Made by a program: the position numbers and the translations under genes
Notes under the pieces: generated by a model
The model's input: only the letters and a program-made list of their open reading frames with translations
Database searches by the model: none
What the model was told of the DNA's origin: nothing
In this document: one piece after another, positions 57,120 to 64,000 of the stretch
Layout of the letters: the number at the start of each line of letters is the position of its first letter
Numbering within the stretch: the stretch's first letter is position 1
From: Phenylobacterium kunshanense
GTDB taxonomy: Bacteria; Pseudomonadota; Alphaproteobacteria; Caulobacterales; Caulobacteraceae
DNA: 64,000 nucleotides
Assembly: GCF_003254525.1 (NCBI RefSeq)
Contig: NZ_QFYS01000004.1
Span: 284,570-348,569, forward strand
Direction of reading: 5' to 3'

Positions 57120-57725
57120 CGCCCGTCCTTCCTCTTTCGCTTCCGGAGCAGGTTTGCTGGTCTCCTCGGCTTCGCGACGAGCCGCCGCCTCCGCCAATCG
57201 CCGCTCAGCCTTGAGCGCCCGCTGTTCGAGCCGATATGCCTCCAACCGCTCACGCCCCGGCCGTGCGCGGCAGAGGGGCGGCAATCTGGCAAGGTCGGGC
57301 TCGATGAGGATCAACCGGTCTAGGGCGTAGTCCTCGGGCGCGAAGGTCATGTACGGGTCGCCGTATACGATCCACACCGGGTAATGGGTCGCCGCCATAT
57401 GAAGCAGCTTCACAATCGACCTGCGCCGCCAACTGGCGTCGAGTTCGAAGGCTACGCCACGGCGTCCATCCCGGGCGGTCCAAACCACATCGAGCTGGCC
57501 CCGCCGGCCATCCAGGATCGCGGGCGTCCAGTACTCAAGCTTGGAGATGTAGCCGAGACGCTCACCTAGGGCCTGGAGCCGGTCTTGAAGTTCGTAGTGA
57601 TACTGGGTCGGGTGGGTGGCTACCCGCTCGCAGGCGTAGATCTCGGCGTCGATCAAGGCGGCGAGGTCCGGGGGCAGGCCATCATCCTGGCGGGTGGCGT
57701 GGAGGGTGTTCGGGGTCGGCGGCAC
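57117..57725 (-). CDS. Hypothetical protein in mobilisation operon
   Basis: A 202-residue protein from GTG 57725, with AGAGGAG as its ribosome site within the repeated leader. It has PDLAALIDAEIYACERVATH, YISKLEYWTPAILDGRRGQL, VVWTARDGRRGVAFELDASW and VWIVYGDPYMTF, with alternating polar and hydrophobic strands and a charged C-terminal coil (RREAEETSKPAPEAKEEG). The segment around DGRRGQLDVVW, then FELD, is reminiscent of restriction-nuclease-like D...E.D patterns, but I cannot assign it. It follows the relaxase by 83 bases. Confidence 0.6.
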   Translation of the reverse strand: MPPTPNTLHATRQDDGLPPDLAALIDAEIYACERVATHPTQYHYELQDRLQALGERLGYISKLEYWTPAILDGRRGQLDVVWTARDGRRGVAFELDASWRRRSIVKLLHMAATHYPVWIVYGDPYMTFAPEDYALDRLILIEPDLARLPPLCRARPGRERLEAYRLEQRALKAERRLAEAAARREAEETSKPAPEAKEEGRA

Positions 57726-57731
57726 GTGGTG

Positions 57732-57761
57732 CTCCTCTGATGCGCGTTTCGCGCCCCTTCA
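57732..57761 (-). repeat. Repeated hairpin and ribosome-site leader, copy B
   Basis: On the minus strand: TGAAGGGGCGCG, AAA, CGCGCATCAGAGGAG, followed by the GTG of the 57117-57725 gene. It differs from copy A at only a few bases. Confidence 0.65.
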
Positions 57762-57808
57762 GACCCTTCCTCCTCCTCCTGCTGACGGCGGAGATGCGGA
57801 CTTCGGCA

Positions 57809-60643
57809 TCACCGCTCCATCTCCCAATCGCCTGCGGGCTTAGACACGCGCTCTCTTTGCCAGTCGCCGCCGGCCTTCGATGGGCGATCGATCTGCCGCT
57901 GCAAGTCGAGCGCCGCCGACTTCTGGAACTCCCGATCGATCGCGCGCGGCAGACCTTGTGCGTCATCGGTGTAGACGTGCGCCTCAAGCCGGGCCCGTGA
58001 GATCGCGACATAGAAGGTGTCACCGGAGGTAGTCTTGCGGTTGGTTTCGGCCTCGATCAGCACCCGGTCCACGGTAAGGCCCTGGCTGCTGTGGACTGTA
58101 GTCGCGTAGGCGCAGTCGATGTGCATGGGCCGATCACGGGGCAGACTGACTTCCCGCTTGCCTGACTCCAGGAAGACGTTTTGCGAGCCGACGTATGTCA
58201 CCGTGAAGCGGTCGCCGTTTGCCAGGTCCTTGGCCGCATCGTTGCGCGTGATCCGTACGACGTCGCCGCGCGCCAGTTCCTGGCGGACCGTCTCGTAAAC
58301 CGAGACATTCCGCAGTTCAGCCGGATCGATGCGCAGCTGACGACCCGTGGGGCTCCGGAGCGTCAGCTTGTCGGCGATCGTGTCCTCGACCGTGTAGAGC
58401 TCGCCCCTCTTCAGGCCCAGGGCGCGATGGTCCTGCTCCGGCTGCACCCGGTCGCCGACGTGATAGTTCCTGGCGAACAGCCGTTCCTCTTGGGTGGTGT
58501 CGCGCCGCACGAGACACTCCAGCACCTTGCCCTGGCCAGCGAGCCCCAGCGCTTCGCGTACCCGGGTCTTGATCTCGCGCCGGCCTTCATTGGTGCCCGA
58601 GAGGATAAGTGTCTCCTTGCGCGCTTCAGGTGAGAGGCGAGCATAGTCCTTTGCGATCGTTCGCCGGCGCGCCCCGGCGTCGCGGATTTCTATCACGTCG
58701 CCGAGCTTCTCCAGCGCAGCCTTCGCCGCCCCCTCGGCCGCTAATCCCACGGCTTCACGCAGGAGGGAATTGGACTGCCGCTGGATCTCCTTCATGCCAG
58801 CCGTGGGCATGCCCGCCCGGATCAGCTGGTCGAAGGGCCGGCCGGCCTCGATCGCCTTGGTCTGGGCGCGGTCTCCGATCAGCACCACGCGCGAGCCTGC
58901 CGCCTCGGCGGCCTCGAGCACCTTGGCCATCTGGCGAGCGGGCATGACGCCGGCTTCGTCGATCACCAGCACGGACTTGCTGTCTAGGCTGTTGCGCTGT
59001 GAGTTCAGGAACGAGGCGACGGTCCTGGCTTCGAGTCCGAACTCCCGAAGTGCTTTCACCTGGCCGCCATAGGGCGCGAGCATCTGCACCTTGTGGCCCG
59101 CCTGTTCGACCTCGGCGGCCGCTGCCTTCAACATGAAGCTCTTGCCCGTGCCCGCGAGCCCCTCGATGCCGACCACGCGGTTCGGGGTGGTCAGCATGAC
59201 CCTGACCGCATCCAACTGTCCTGCATTCAGCTTTGTCCGCAGGAGGCGCTCCAGGGCACTTTCGTCCTTCGCGAGTGGGATGAGGGCGCCGCGGCCCTCC
59301 CGCTCGATCCGCAGCACCTTCTCTTCGCGTGCTATGGCTTCGGGGGTGGCGTAGCGGCGAGGGGCCTCGATGAGCCTTCCCGTCACGATGGCGTCTTGCA
59401 CCAGCGCGAGGGCCACAGGCTCGCGCTGGCCCTCGGTCATCAGGTCACGCACCAGATCATCGACCGTGCGGGCAGCCTCGCCCCGCTCGCCTGCGGCGAA
59501 GAAGCGGGGCGCTTCGGCGACGATCTCACCCTCCGCAACAGCCTCACGGATGGCAGTGAAGATCGCCCCGGACCGAACGCCATCCATGCCGTATTCCAAC
59601 GCCTTGGCGATCAGGCGCTCATGGGAGACGGCCGCCTCGCGTTCGCCGATGTGCCGCATGGCCGATTCCACGGCGAGGCGCGCCTTGACGTGCTCGGCCA
59701 CCTTGGCCGGCGACCAGAACTTCTGGAGCATCTTGAAGAGGCCCCTCGGCCGGGGGGCAGCCTGCAGGTCCAACTGGGCTTCGCGCGCGCGCTCCACCCA
59801 CTGGGCATGGAGCTGGGCCCGGTCAAGGTGGGGTTCCTTGCGCCCGCGGGTCTTCATAGTCGCTGCCTGGCGCTCGGCTCGCGAGGCGCTCCCACGGGTT
59901 CGCCCCTTAAGCGCCAGTTCCGCCTCGATCTCCCGGCTACGTACGCTGAAGGCCTCGATCTGCTCCCGAGAAAAGCGCGCCAGCTCGAACGTGCCTTGAG
60001 GCCCATACCGAAGCTCATGGCCTAGGGTCTCGAGCTCGCGCGCCAGGTGGGCGCGGTACTCCGCGCCCATGTAGGCGGTGGCGCGGATGATCTCGTCATT
60101 GTGCAGCGCTCGCCACTCGCCGTCGGCACGCCGGGTCAAGTTCATCGCCACCGCATGGGTGTGCAGGGCCGGATCGTAGGCCCGTGTGGTTTCGTGGCGG
60201 AACTTGGCGATGATCAGGTTGCCGGTCTTCTCGATCCGCGAAACTCCATCGATCTTTTGCCGAGCCTCCGCGCGTCGCTCGACATCCTCCAGCGTGAGCG
60301 TCACCGCCCGGTCGTGCGCGGCGACCACAGCAGCGTCCCCGCCGATCAGCGCCAGCAACGAAACGCTCTTGGGCGCCGAGAACGTCAGGTCGATGCCGAT
60401 CCGGGTCTTGGCGTCGTCCCGGGTGGAGCGGCGCGAGGCCGGTCCGCCAGGCTCGACTTGGCCCGCCAGGAGCTGGCGGAAACGGTCCGCATCGACCTCG
60501 CCGACCAGACCGAGCAACTCGGCGCCCGTGCCCTGCCAGACCTGCGCCTCGCCCTCCTTGGCGTAGTAGTCGTCGGCGCCGTCACCGTAATAGCTGGCCA
60601 CGTCGCCGACGTCCTGCCGGGTGAGAACCTTGTGCGTCAGCAT
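57809..60643 (-). CDS. MOBF relaxase/helicase (TrwC/TraI type)
   Basis: A 944-residue conjugative relaxase with the exact TrwC active-site numbering: tyrosines at 18-19 and 26-27 (VASYYGDGADDYY), and the metal histidines His150, His161 and His163 (FRHETTRAYDPALHTHAV). IGIDLTFSAPKSVSLLAL is the TrwC motif. The C-terminal half is an SF1 helicase of the RecD type (GLAGTGKSF, VLVIDEAGVM, GDRAQTKAIEAGRPF and YVAISRARLE). It nicks oriT on one strand, stays bound, and unwinds DNA for transfer. It overlaps the RHH gene by one base. No coupling protein is next to it. Confidence 0.95.
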   Translation of the reverse strand: MLTHKVLTRQDVGDVASYYGDGADDYYAKEGEAQVWQGTGAELLGLVGEVDADRFRQLLAGQVEPGGPASRRSTRDDAKTRIGIDLTFSAPKSVSLLALIGGDAAVVAAHDRAVTLTLEDVERRAEARQKIDGVSRIEKTGNLIIAKFRHETTRAYDPALHTHAVAMNLTRRADGEWRALHNDEIIRATAYMGAEYRAHLARELETLGHELRYGPQGTFELARFSREQIEAFSVRSREIEAELALKGRTRGSASRAERQAATMKTRGRKEPHLDRAQLHAQWVERAREAQLDLQAAPRPRGLFKMLQKFWSPAKVAEHVKARLAVESAMRHIGEREAAVSHERLIAKALEYGMDGVRSGAIFTAIREAVAEGEIVAEAPRFFAAGERGEAARTVDDLVRDLMTEGQREPVALALVQDAIVTGRLIEAPRRYATPEAIAREEKVLRIEREGRGALIPLAKDESALERLLRTKLNAGQLDAVRVMLTTPNRVVGIEGLAGTGKSFMLKAAAAEVEQAGHKVQMLAPYGGQVKALREFGLEARTVASFLNSQRNSLDSKSVLVIDEAGVMPARQMAKVLEAAEAAGSRVVLIGDRAQTKAIEAGRPFDQLIRAGMPTAGMKEIQRQSNSLLREAVGLAAEGAAKAALEKLGDVIEIRDAGARRRTIAKDYARLSPEARKETLILSGTNEGRREIKTRVREALGLAGQGKVLECLVRRDTTQEERLFARNYHVGDRVQPEQDHRALGLKRGELYTVEDTIADKLTLRSPTGRQLRIDPAELRNVSVYETVRQELARGDVVRITRNDAAKDLANGDRFTVTYVGSQNVFLESGKREVSLPRDRPMHIDCAYATTVHSSQGLTVDRVLIEAETNRKTTSGDTFYVAISRARLEAHVYTDDAQGLPRAIDREFQKSAALDLQRQIDRPSKAGGDWQRERVSKPAGDWEMER

Positions 60644-61023
60644 CAGCGGTCCTCCCGTCGGCGAGCCCAGACGGGAAGCTTGTGGCGTTCCACCTCCCGC
60701 TGGGCCGCCTCGATGTCGACGGGACGACTGCGGCGCAGGAAGCTCAGCACCTCCGCGACCATGCCCAGCAGTTGAAGCAGGCGGTGGAGGATGCGATCCT
60801 CGGGCCGAGGATCGACGGCGCCCTGAAGGGCGAGCTCGGCTCTGAGGCCCTGGATCTGAAGGTCGAATTTGTCGACCCGCTCAAGCCGATCCCGGATTTC
60901 GTCGTGGAGGCTGCGACCGTGGGCCTGGGCCGCGGTCCGGAGCGAAAGCACCATGACCGGGCTGAGGCGCAGCTGGATGGGGTCGGAAAGCGCGCCGCTC
61001 TTCGTAGTAGAATTGTGATACAT
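60643..61023 (-). CDS. Ribbon-helix-helix protein, TrwA-like oriT accessory
   Basis: A 126-residue protein, near the length of TrwA. The N terminus has the beta strand and helices of a ribbon-helix-helix domain (DPIQLRLSPVMVLSLRTAAQ, GRSLHDEIRDRLERVDKF), and the C-terminal half is helical, with LLQLLGMVAEVLSFLRR. TrwA binds oriT, stimulates the relaxase and represses the operon. Its stop overlaps the relaxase start by one base (TGATG), and oriT lies 107 bases upstream. In R388 the coupling protein gene lies between the two; it is missing here. Confidence 0.82.
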   Translation of the reverse strand: MYHNSTTKSGALSDPIQLRLSPVMVLSLRTAAQAHGRSLHDEIRDRLERVDKFDLQIQGLRAELALQGAVDPRPEDRILHRLLQLLGMVAEVLSFLRRSRPVDIEAAQREVERHKLPVWARRREDR

Positions 61024-61129
61024 CTAACACCTTGAAGTCATGAGGGTTTGGGCGGCGGAAGCGCCGCTTCTGTAGTTCGCGAGCACTACGACTGTCGTGA
61101 GCTTGAGTTGGAGAAAGTCCAGCTAGATC

Positions 61130-61176
61130 AATTGGCTAGCGGCACCGCGAGGGTGCGTATGGTGTATCAGCCAATT
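61130..61176 (+). other. Origin of transfer (oriT), R388/TrwC type
   Basis: A GCACC-GCGAG-GGTGC hairpin (61142-61156) is followed by TGCGTATGGTGT and ATCAGCC; the R388 nic region, as I remember it, reads TGCGTATTGTCT then ATAGCCC after a GCACC-GAAA-GGTGC hairpin. The ATTTAAGG that follows is shared too. An outer 8-bp inverted repeat (AATTGGCT/AGCCAATT) surrounds it. The nic is predicted between 61165 and 61166. DNA to the right would enter the recipient first. Confidence 0.8.
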
Positions 61177-61260
61177 TAAGGGCTGAGAGAGGCGGAATTC
61201 GCTGGGCGGCAGGAGGGCAAATGCGGGCCGACGTCGAGCGTAACGCCCGAAGGGGCCGTA

Positions 61261-61320
61261 TTCGACACGCATACGACGCTCATTCGACGCCCATTCGACG
61301 CCAATACATCGCCGTACGAC
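61261..61320. repeat. 11-bp iteron cluster (TTCGACGCCCA type)
   Basis: Four to six 11-bp units in tandem: TTCGACACGCA, TACGACGCTCA, TTCGACGCCCA, TTCGACGCCAA and then degenerate copies. The unit is not a multiple of three, which argues against a coding origin. Confidence 0.75.
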
Positions 61321-61388
61321 AGAAACGCGCTCATAGCGCGAGCGGCGGAAGCCGAAATGCGCGCGGAAGTAGATTTCCGGCCACAACC

Positions 61389-61451
61389 GATCTACAAGTG
61401 GCAACACGCGATCTACAGTCGGCGACAGCTGATCTACAAACGGCCACGCAC
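61389..61451. repeat. Three 21-bp direct repeats beginning GATCTACA
   Basis: Copies start at 61389, 61410 and 61431, exactly 21 bases (two helical turns) apart. The first eight or nine bases (GATCTACAA/G) and a GGC at position 12-15 are conserved. Such phasing is typical of binding sites for replication or regulatory proteins. Confidence 0.8.
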
Positions 61452-61528
61452 GATGCCGGAAGCTAGGCGCAGACTGGGGCGCCATCGCTACAATGTGCCC
61501 CCGGCGACATGCGACGCCACGGTGCGAA

Positions 61529-61572
61529 GGTACGAAGTACCTACGCTGAAGGTACGCATCACCTACGATGAA
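61529..61572. repeat. Two 22-bp direct repeats beginning GGTACG
   Basis: GGTACGAAGTACCTACGCTGAA and GGTACGCATCACCTACGATGAA (each split here only by the limit of listing) lie head to tail. The first includes the palindrome GGTAC...GTACC. Confidence 0.7.
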
Positions 61573-61721
61573 GTTAGCGGGTTCGGTGGATAGGGCCCGG
61601 CCAGATGAGGCCGTAGCCGCAAGATGCACATGCATGGTTGCGCTCACAGATTGGGGTTTTCGGAAATGCCGGAGGCAGCAGTCGCTGCCGCCCCCGGCGT
61701 TGTGCGTCAGGCCGCCGTGCG

Positions 61722-61898
61722 TCAGCGGGACGCGATCCAGTCGAGGATGTCAGTCAAGCGCCAGGCGACGCGGCCTGGCGAAATCCGGATGGGAGCCGGG
61801 GCCTCCCCCGCTCGAACAAGCCGCCACCAAGTGGTGCGGCCCAGGTTGCCCACCATGGGGCGCAGGGTCTTCCAACCGATCAGGGTATTTGCGTTCAT
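61722..61898 (-). CDS. AlpA-like excisionase/regulator
   Basis: A 58-residue helix-turn-helix protein: MNANTLIGWKTLRPMVGNLG, then RTTWWRLVRAGEAPAPIRI and RVAWRLTDILDWIASR, the AlpA/MerR-like pattern of integrative elements. AlpA proteins activate integrase or serve as excision directionality factors. The ATG at 61898 has AGGAGC ahead; the longer read is not credible. It lies in the probable leading region of transfer, far from the integrase. Confidence 0.82.
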   Translation of the reverse strand: MNANTLIGWKTLRPMVGNLGRTTWWRLVRAGEAPAPIRISPGRVAWRLTDILDWIASR

Positions 61899-62347
61899 CA
61901 ACGCTCCTATGTGCGAAGCCCGAGATGGGCCGCCAGCGGCGTGCTGGCCCACGTAGGATGGGTCGGAAAGTCGGGAACAAGCGAGGAACAAAAGTTGCGG
62001 TTAACGAGCATTTTCAATTGACTAGATGCTCGGAATCTCGCATCCCCTTCGGGGGGCTTAAGTAGCCTTCTGCAAGAGCTAAGACTTATAGGCGCCGGCA
62101 ATTTTGCGGCGCGCAAAGTCCGACTAGCCGGCATGGCTGCGACAGCCTGCCGCACCTCATGTCACGTGTCTCAACTATGACTGGGCCGCTTCGCCCTGTT
62201 TCTGGGCGGACTATTGCCGGCTTGCCGGAAGCGAAGTTGAGTCGACGGCACAGGAGCGGAGGGCGCGACCTGATCGCCCTAGTGGCCGTGTCGCGGCGTG
62301 GGAGATGGCCCGCCCGTCAAGGGCGGGCCACTAATGAATCTAGGCGT
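61899..62347. other. 449-base stretch without a gene
   Basis: No credible gene. A 10-bp perfect stem-loop (62306-62330, TGGCCCGCCC with GGGCGGGCCA) lies just past the stop of the SSB gene and may end its transcript, although no T-tract follows. The remaining sequence is less GC-rich than the core genome and unremarkable. Confidence 0.5.
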
Positions 62348-62776
62348 TCAGTTCGACGTGCTCGGTTGGAGGCGACGAGCGGTTGGGGTTCGCTGGCGGG
62401 TGCTCGGCTTGGGTGGGCGATTTCGATCATGGGGACGGCTACCCAGGATCCGGACTTGGCCACCAGCGCGAGGCTGCACGACCACTTCGGTTGAGGTGCG
62501 CTCGGCGCCGTTGGCATCGGTCCACCTGCGGGCGCAGAGCCGGCCCTCGATCAAAACCATGGCGCCCTTTCGCGCATGCGACAGGTAGTTTGCGGAGCCG
62601 TCACCCCACACCGTCACACGATGCCACTCAGTGCGCTCCTTGCGCTCACCGGTCTCGCGATCCTTCCAGGTCTCGGTGGTGGCGAGGCGCAGGTTGGTGA
62701 CCTTGGCGCCGTCGTTGAGGCTGCGGACTTCCGGGTCGGCGCCCAGGCGGCCGATGAGTTGGGTCTTGTTCAACAT
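62348..62776 (-). CDS. ssb: Single-stranded DNA-binding protein, short, without acidic tip
   Basis: A 142-residue SSB with an OB fold: MLNKTQLIGRLGADPEVRSL, GAKVTNLRLATTETWKDRE, EWHRVTVWGDGSANYLSHAR, MVLIEGRLCARRWTDANG and TSTEVVVQPR. The C-terminal tail is short and basic (PPKPSTRQRTPTARRLQPST) and lacks the acidic DDDIPF-like end that recruits repair proteins. A frameshift or specialised function are both possible. Plasmid and ICE SSBs are often in leading regions, where it would protect incoming single strands; here it lies to the right of oriT. Confidence 0.88.
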   Translation of the reverse strand: MLNKTQLIGRLGADPEVRSLNDGAKVTNLRLATTETWKDRETGERKERTEWHRVTVWGDGSANYLSHARKGAMVLIEGRLCARRWTDANGAERTSTEVVVQPRAGGQVRILGSRPHDRNRPPKPSTRQRTPTARRLQPSTSN

Positions 62777-63055
62777 CGTCTTGTCTCCGTTCCGAAGGCC
62801 GGGAGGAGCCCGGCCGCTCGCGGGGCCATCCCGCGATCACGGAGCCGTTCGACGTGGGGCAGGGCGGCGCGCGAAATCCGGGCCCGGGGGAACCGGTCTG
62901 CAGGCGCTAGCCGAAGATGGGTGGGACCCGAGCAGGCCCGCCTGCAAGGCAGGTCGATTTCGCGCGACGAACGCATACGTCAGGTTTCCGAGATCGATCG
63001 CGGGGGCCGCCAGCGGACCGGTTCGTTCAAGCCAGAACTGAGACCAGGTGTATGA

Positions 63056-63328
<273 letters not shown>

Positions 63329-63561
63329 CGGGCTCCATCAGGCGCGGAGCTCAACAGGACCTTCGCAGGTCAGCCCGGTGGGAATCTTGCTCTCCGCGCT
63401 GGCGGGAATTGAGCTGGCCGCCCCCGCGAGAAGACTGATCTTGCCATCATGGCGTTTGCCATGTCGGGCCAAGACGGGGTTGATGATGAACGGGGCCGAG
63501 CTAGGCGCGGCGACAGCCCCAGCGTTGCCGCTGGGGCTGGAGACTGCGGCTTGCGTTGGAA

Positions 63562-64000
63562 CTAGGCAGCGGCAGCGGCAGCGCTGCGACGGCGGAGCAT
63601 CGCTCCCGCGCCACCAAATCCCATGATCAGCAGCGCCCAGGTCGCAGGCTCAGGCACCGCGCCACCGCCGGGCGCCGCCGGCGCGAGGCCTCCAATGCCA
63701 ACCGTGATTCCGTGCCAGTCTTCGGAGTTGTCGGTGAACGAGACGCTGCTGAAGTTGCCGGCGAACTTGAGTATGCCGTGGAGTTCGCCCTGACTCGTGA
63801 AGCTGTAGTCGGTCACATTCGTGAAATCGCCGCACCCAAAGAAGCCACATCCAGCGCTCACGGGCGTAATCGGCTGATTAAAGGTGCCGGAGTTGTTGTT
63901 CCAACTCACAAGCGCCAAATAGACGTTAGAAACGGCTTTCGAAAACGATATTGTTTTCAAGCTTCCAGATTGGATCGCGATGATATCTGGCGTTTCGGGG
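63562..64000 (-). CDS. PEPxxWA-CTERM sorting-domain protein, 5' end beyond window
   Basis: The frame is open past the right edge (the bases up to 64000 still read in frame as PETPDIIAIQSGSLKTI), so this is the C-terminal 145 residues or so. It ends with a PEP-CTERM signal: AVPEPATWALLIMGFGGAG followed by AMLRRRS, which sends the protein to the exosortase system. The visible part is polar and Asn/Ser-rich (LVSWNNNSGTFNQPIT). Function unknown; such proteins are surface or exopolysaccharide-associated. The start is not in the window. Confidence 0.85.
   Translation of the reverse strand, partial: PETPDIIAIQSGSLKTISFSKAVSNVYLALVSWNNNSGTFNQPITPVSAGCGFFGCGDFTNVTDYSFTSQGELHGILKFAGNFSSVSFTDNSEDWHGITVGIGGLAPAAPGGGAVPEPATWALLIMGFGGAGAMLRRRSAAAAAA

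Noticed and set aside
61080..61102. An imperfect palindrome GCACTACGACTGTCGTGAGC as another oriT element
   Set aside because: Only a 5-bp stem is intact. It may be a TrwA site, but there is too little to call.
61123..61647. A 174-codon minus-strand reading frame across oriT and the repeats
   Set aside because: It has no ribosome site, crosses the oriT hairpin and includes 11-bp repeats that are not a multiple of three. Its seven-residue periodicity comes from the 21-bp repeats.

Overview
The window is high-GC DNA with alphaproteobacterial gene content, most likely from Caulobacterales (Phenylobacterium or Caulobacter relatives). The signs are an RpoD ending in the conserved RKLRSFLD tail, carA/carB encoded apart, a zinc-ligand-less DnaG, many TonB-dependent receptors, a flmD/PseG-type flagellin sugar gene, an RTX protein with the look of an S-layer or adhesin, ECF sigma factors and many hybrid histidine kinases. 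This placement comes from family resemblance only.

Layout. 1-5581: a hybrid histidine kinase running off the left edge, a SleB-like cell wall hydrolase, a GNAT acetyltransferase and thioredoxin reductase (trxB). 5656-10932: a Baeyer-Villiger-type monooxygenase with two upstream regulatory palindromes, then a tightly overlapping four-gene operon (pseG, methyltransferase, FAD protein, WbqC-like) for surface or flagellar sugar modification. 11043-16752: a large RTX calcium-binding repeat protein, an ELM1-like protein with greA, a P-loop kinase and an SDR dehydrogenase. 16946-25884: exported and membrane proteins, carB, a cupin, an ECF sigma/anti-sigma pair and a HAD hydrolase. 26044-32911: a PAS-HisKA-REC protein, a FixL-like kinase, carA, a tandem inverted-repeat element, a GxxExxY protein and an ECF41 operon with its own recognisable promoter. 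32958-48510: dnaG, a TonB-receptor-like protein, rpoD, an M28 peptidase, a DUF6152 pair, a mini flagellar rod protein, a family VIII-like esterase, panD and other small exported proteins.

48624-64000 appears to be an integrated mobilisable element. It starts at a tRNA gene with anticodon CAT, followed by a P4-type integrase. Next come cargo genes (TonB receptor, two GSTs, an MDR-family reductase and a TetR regulator) tied together by three copies of an 18-bp operator. After these lies a mobilisation block: a TrwC-like MOBF relaxase, a TrwA-like ribbon-helix-helix protein and an oriT resembling that of plasmid R388. Beyond oriT are three families of iteron-like repeats, an AlpA-like regulator and a single-stranded DNA-binding protein, which would be the leading region in transfer. 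A 3' fragment of glutamate dehydrogenase and a PEP-CTERM gene running off the right edge follow. I found no second copy of the tRNA 3' end, so the right border probably lies beyond the window.

Two regulatory circuits can be read from the sequence. The first is the TetR regulon of the element (operators at 52770, 53475 and 56073). The second is a TTATC-N3-GATAA palindrome in front of both the SDR and the Baeyer-Villiger monooxygenase, with a degenerate version in front of the esterase-like hydrolase. Those three enzymes together would make an alcohol to ketone to ester to acid pathway.
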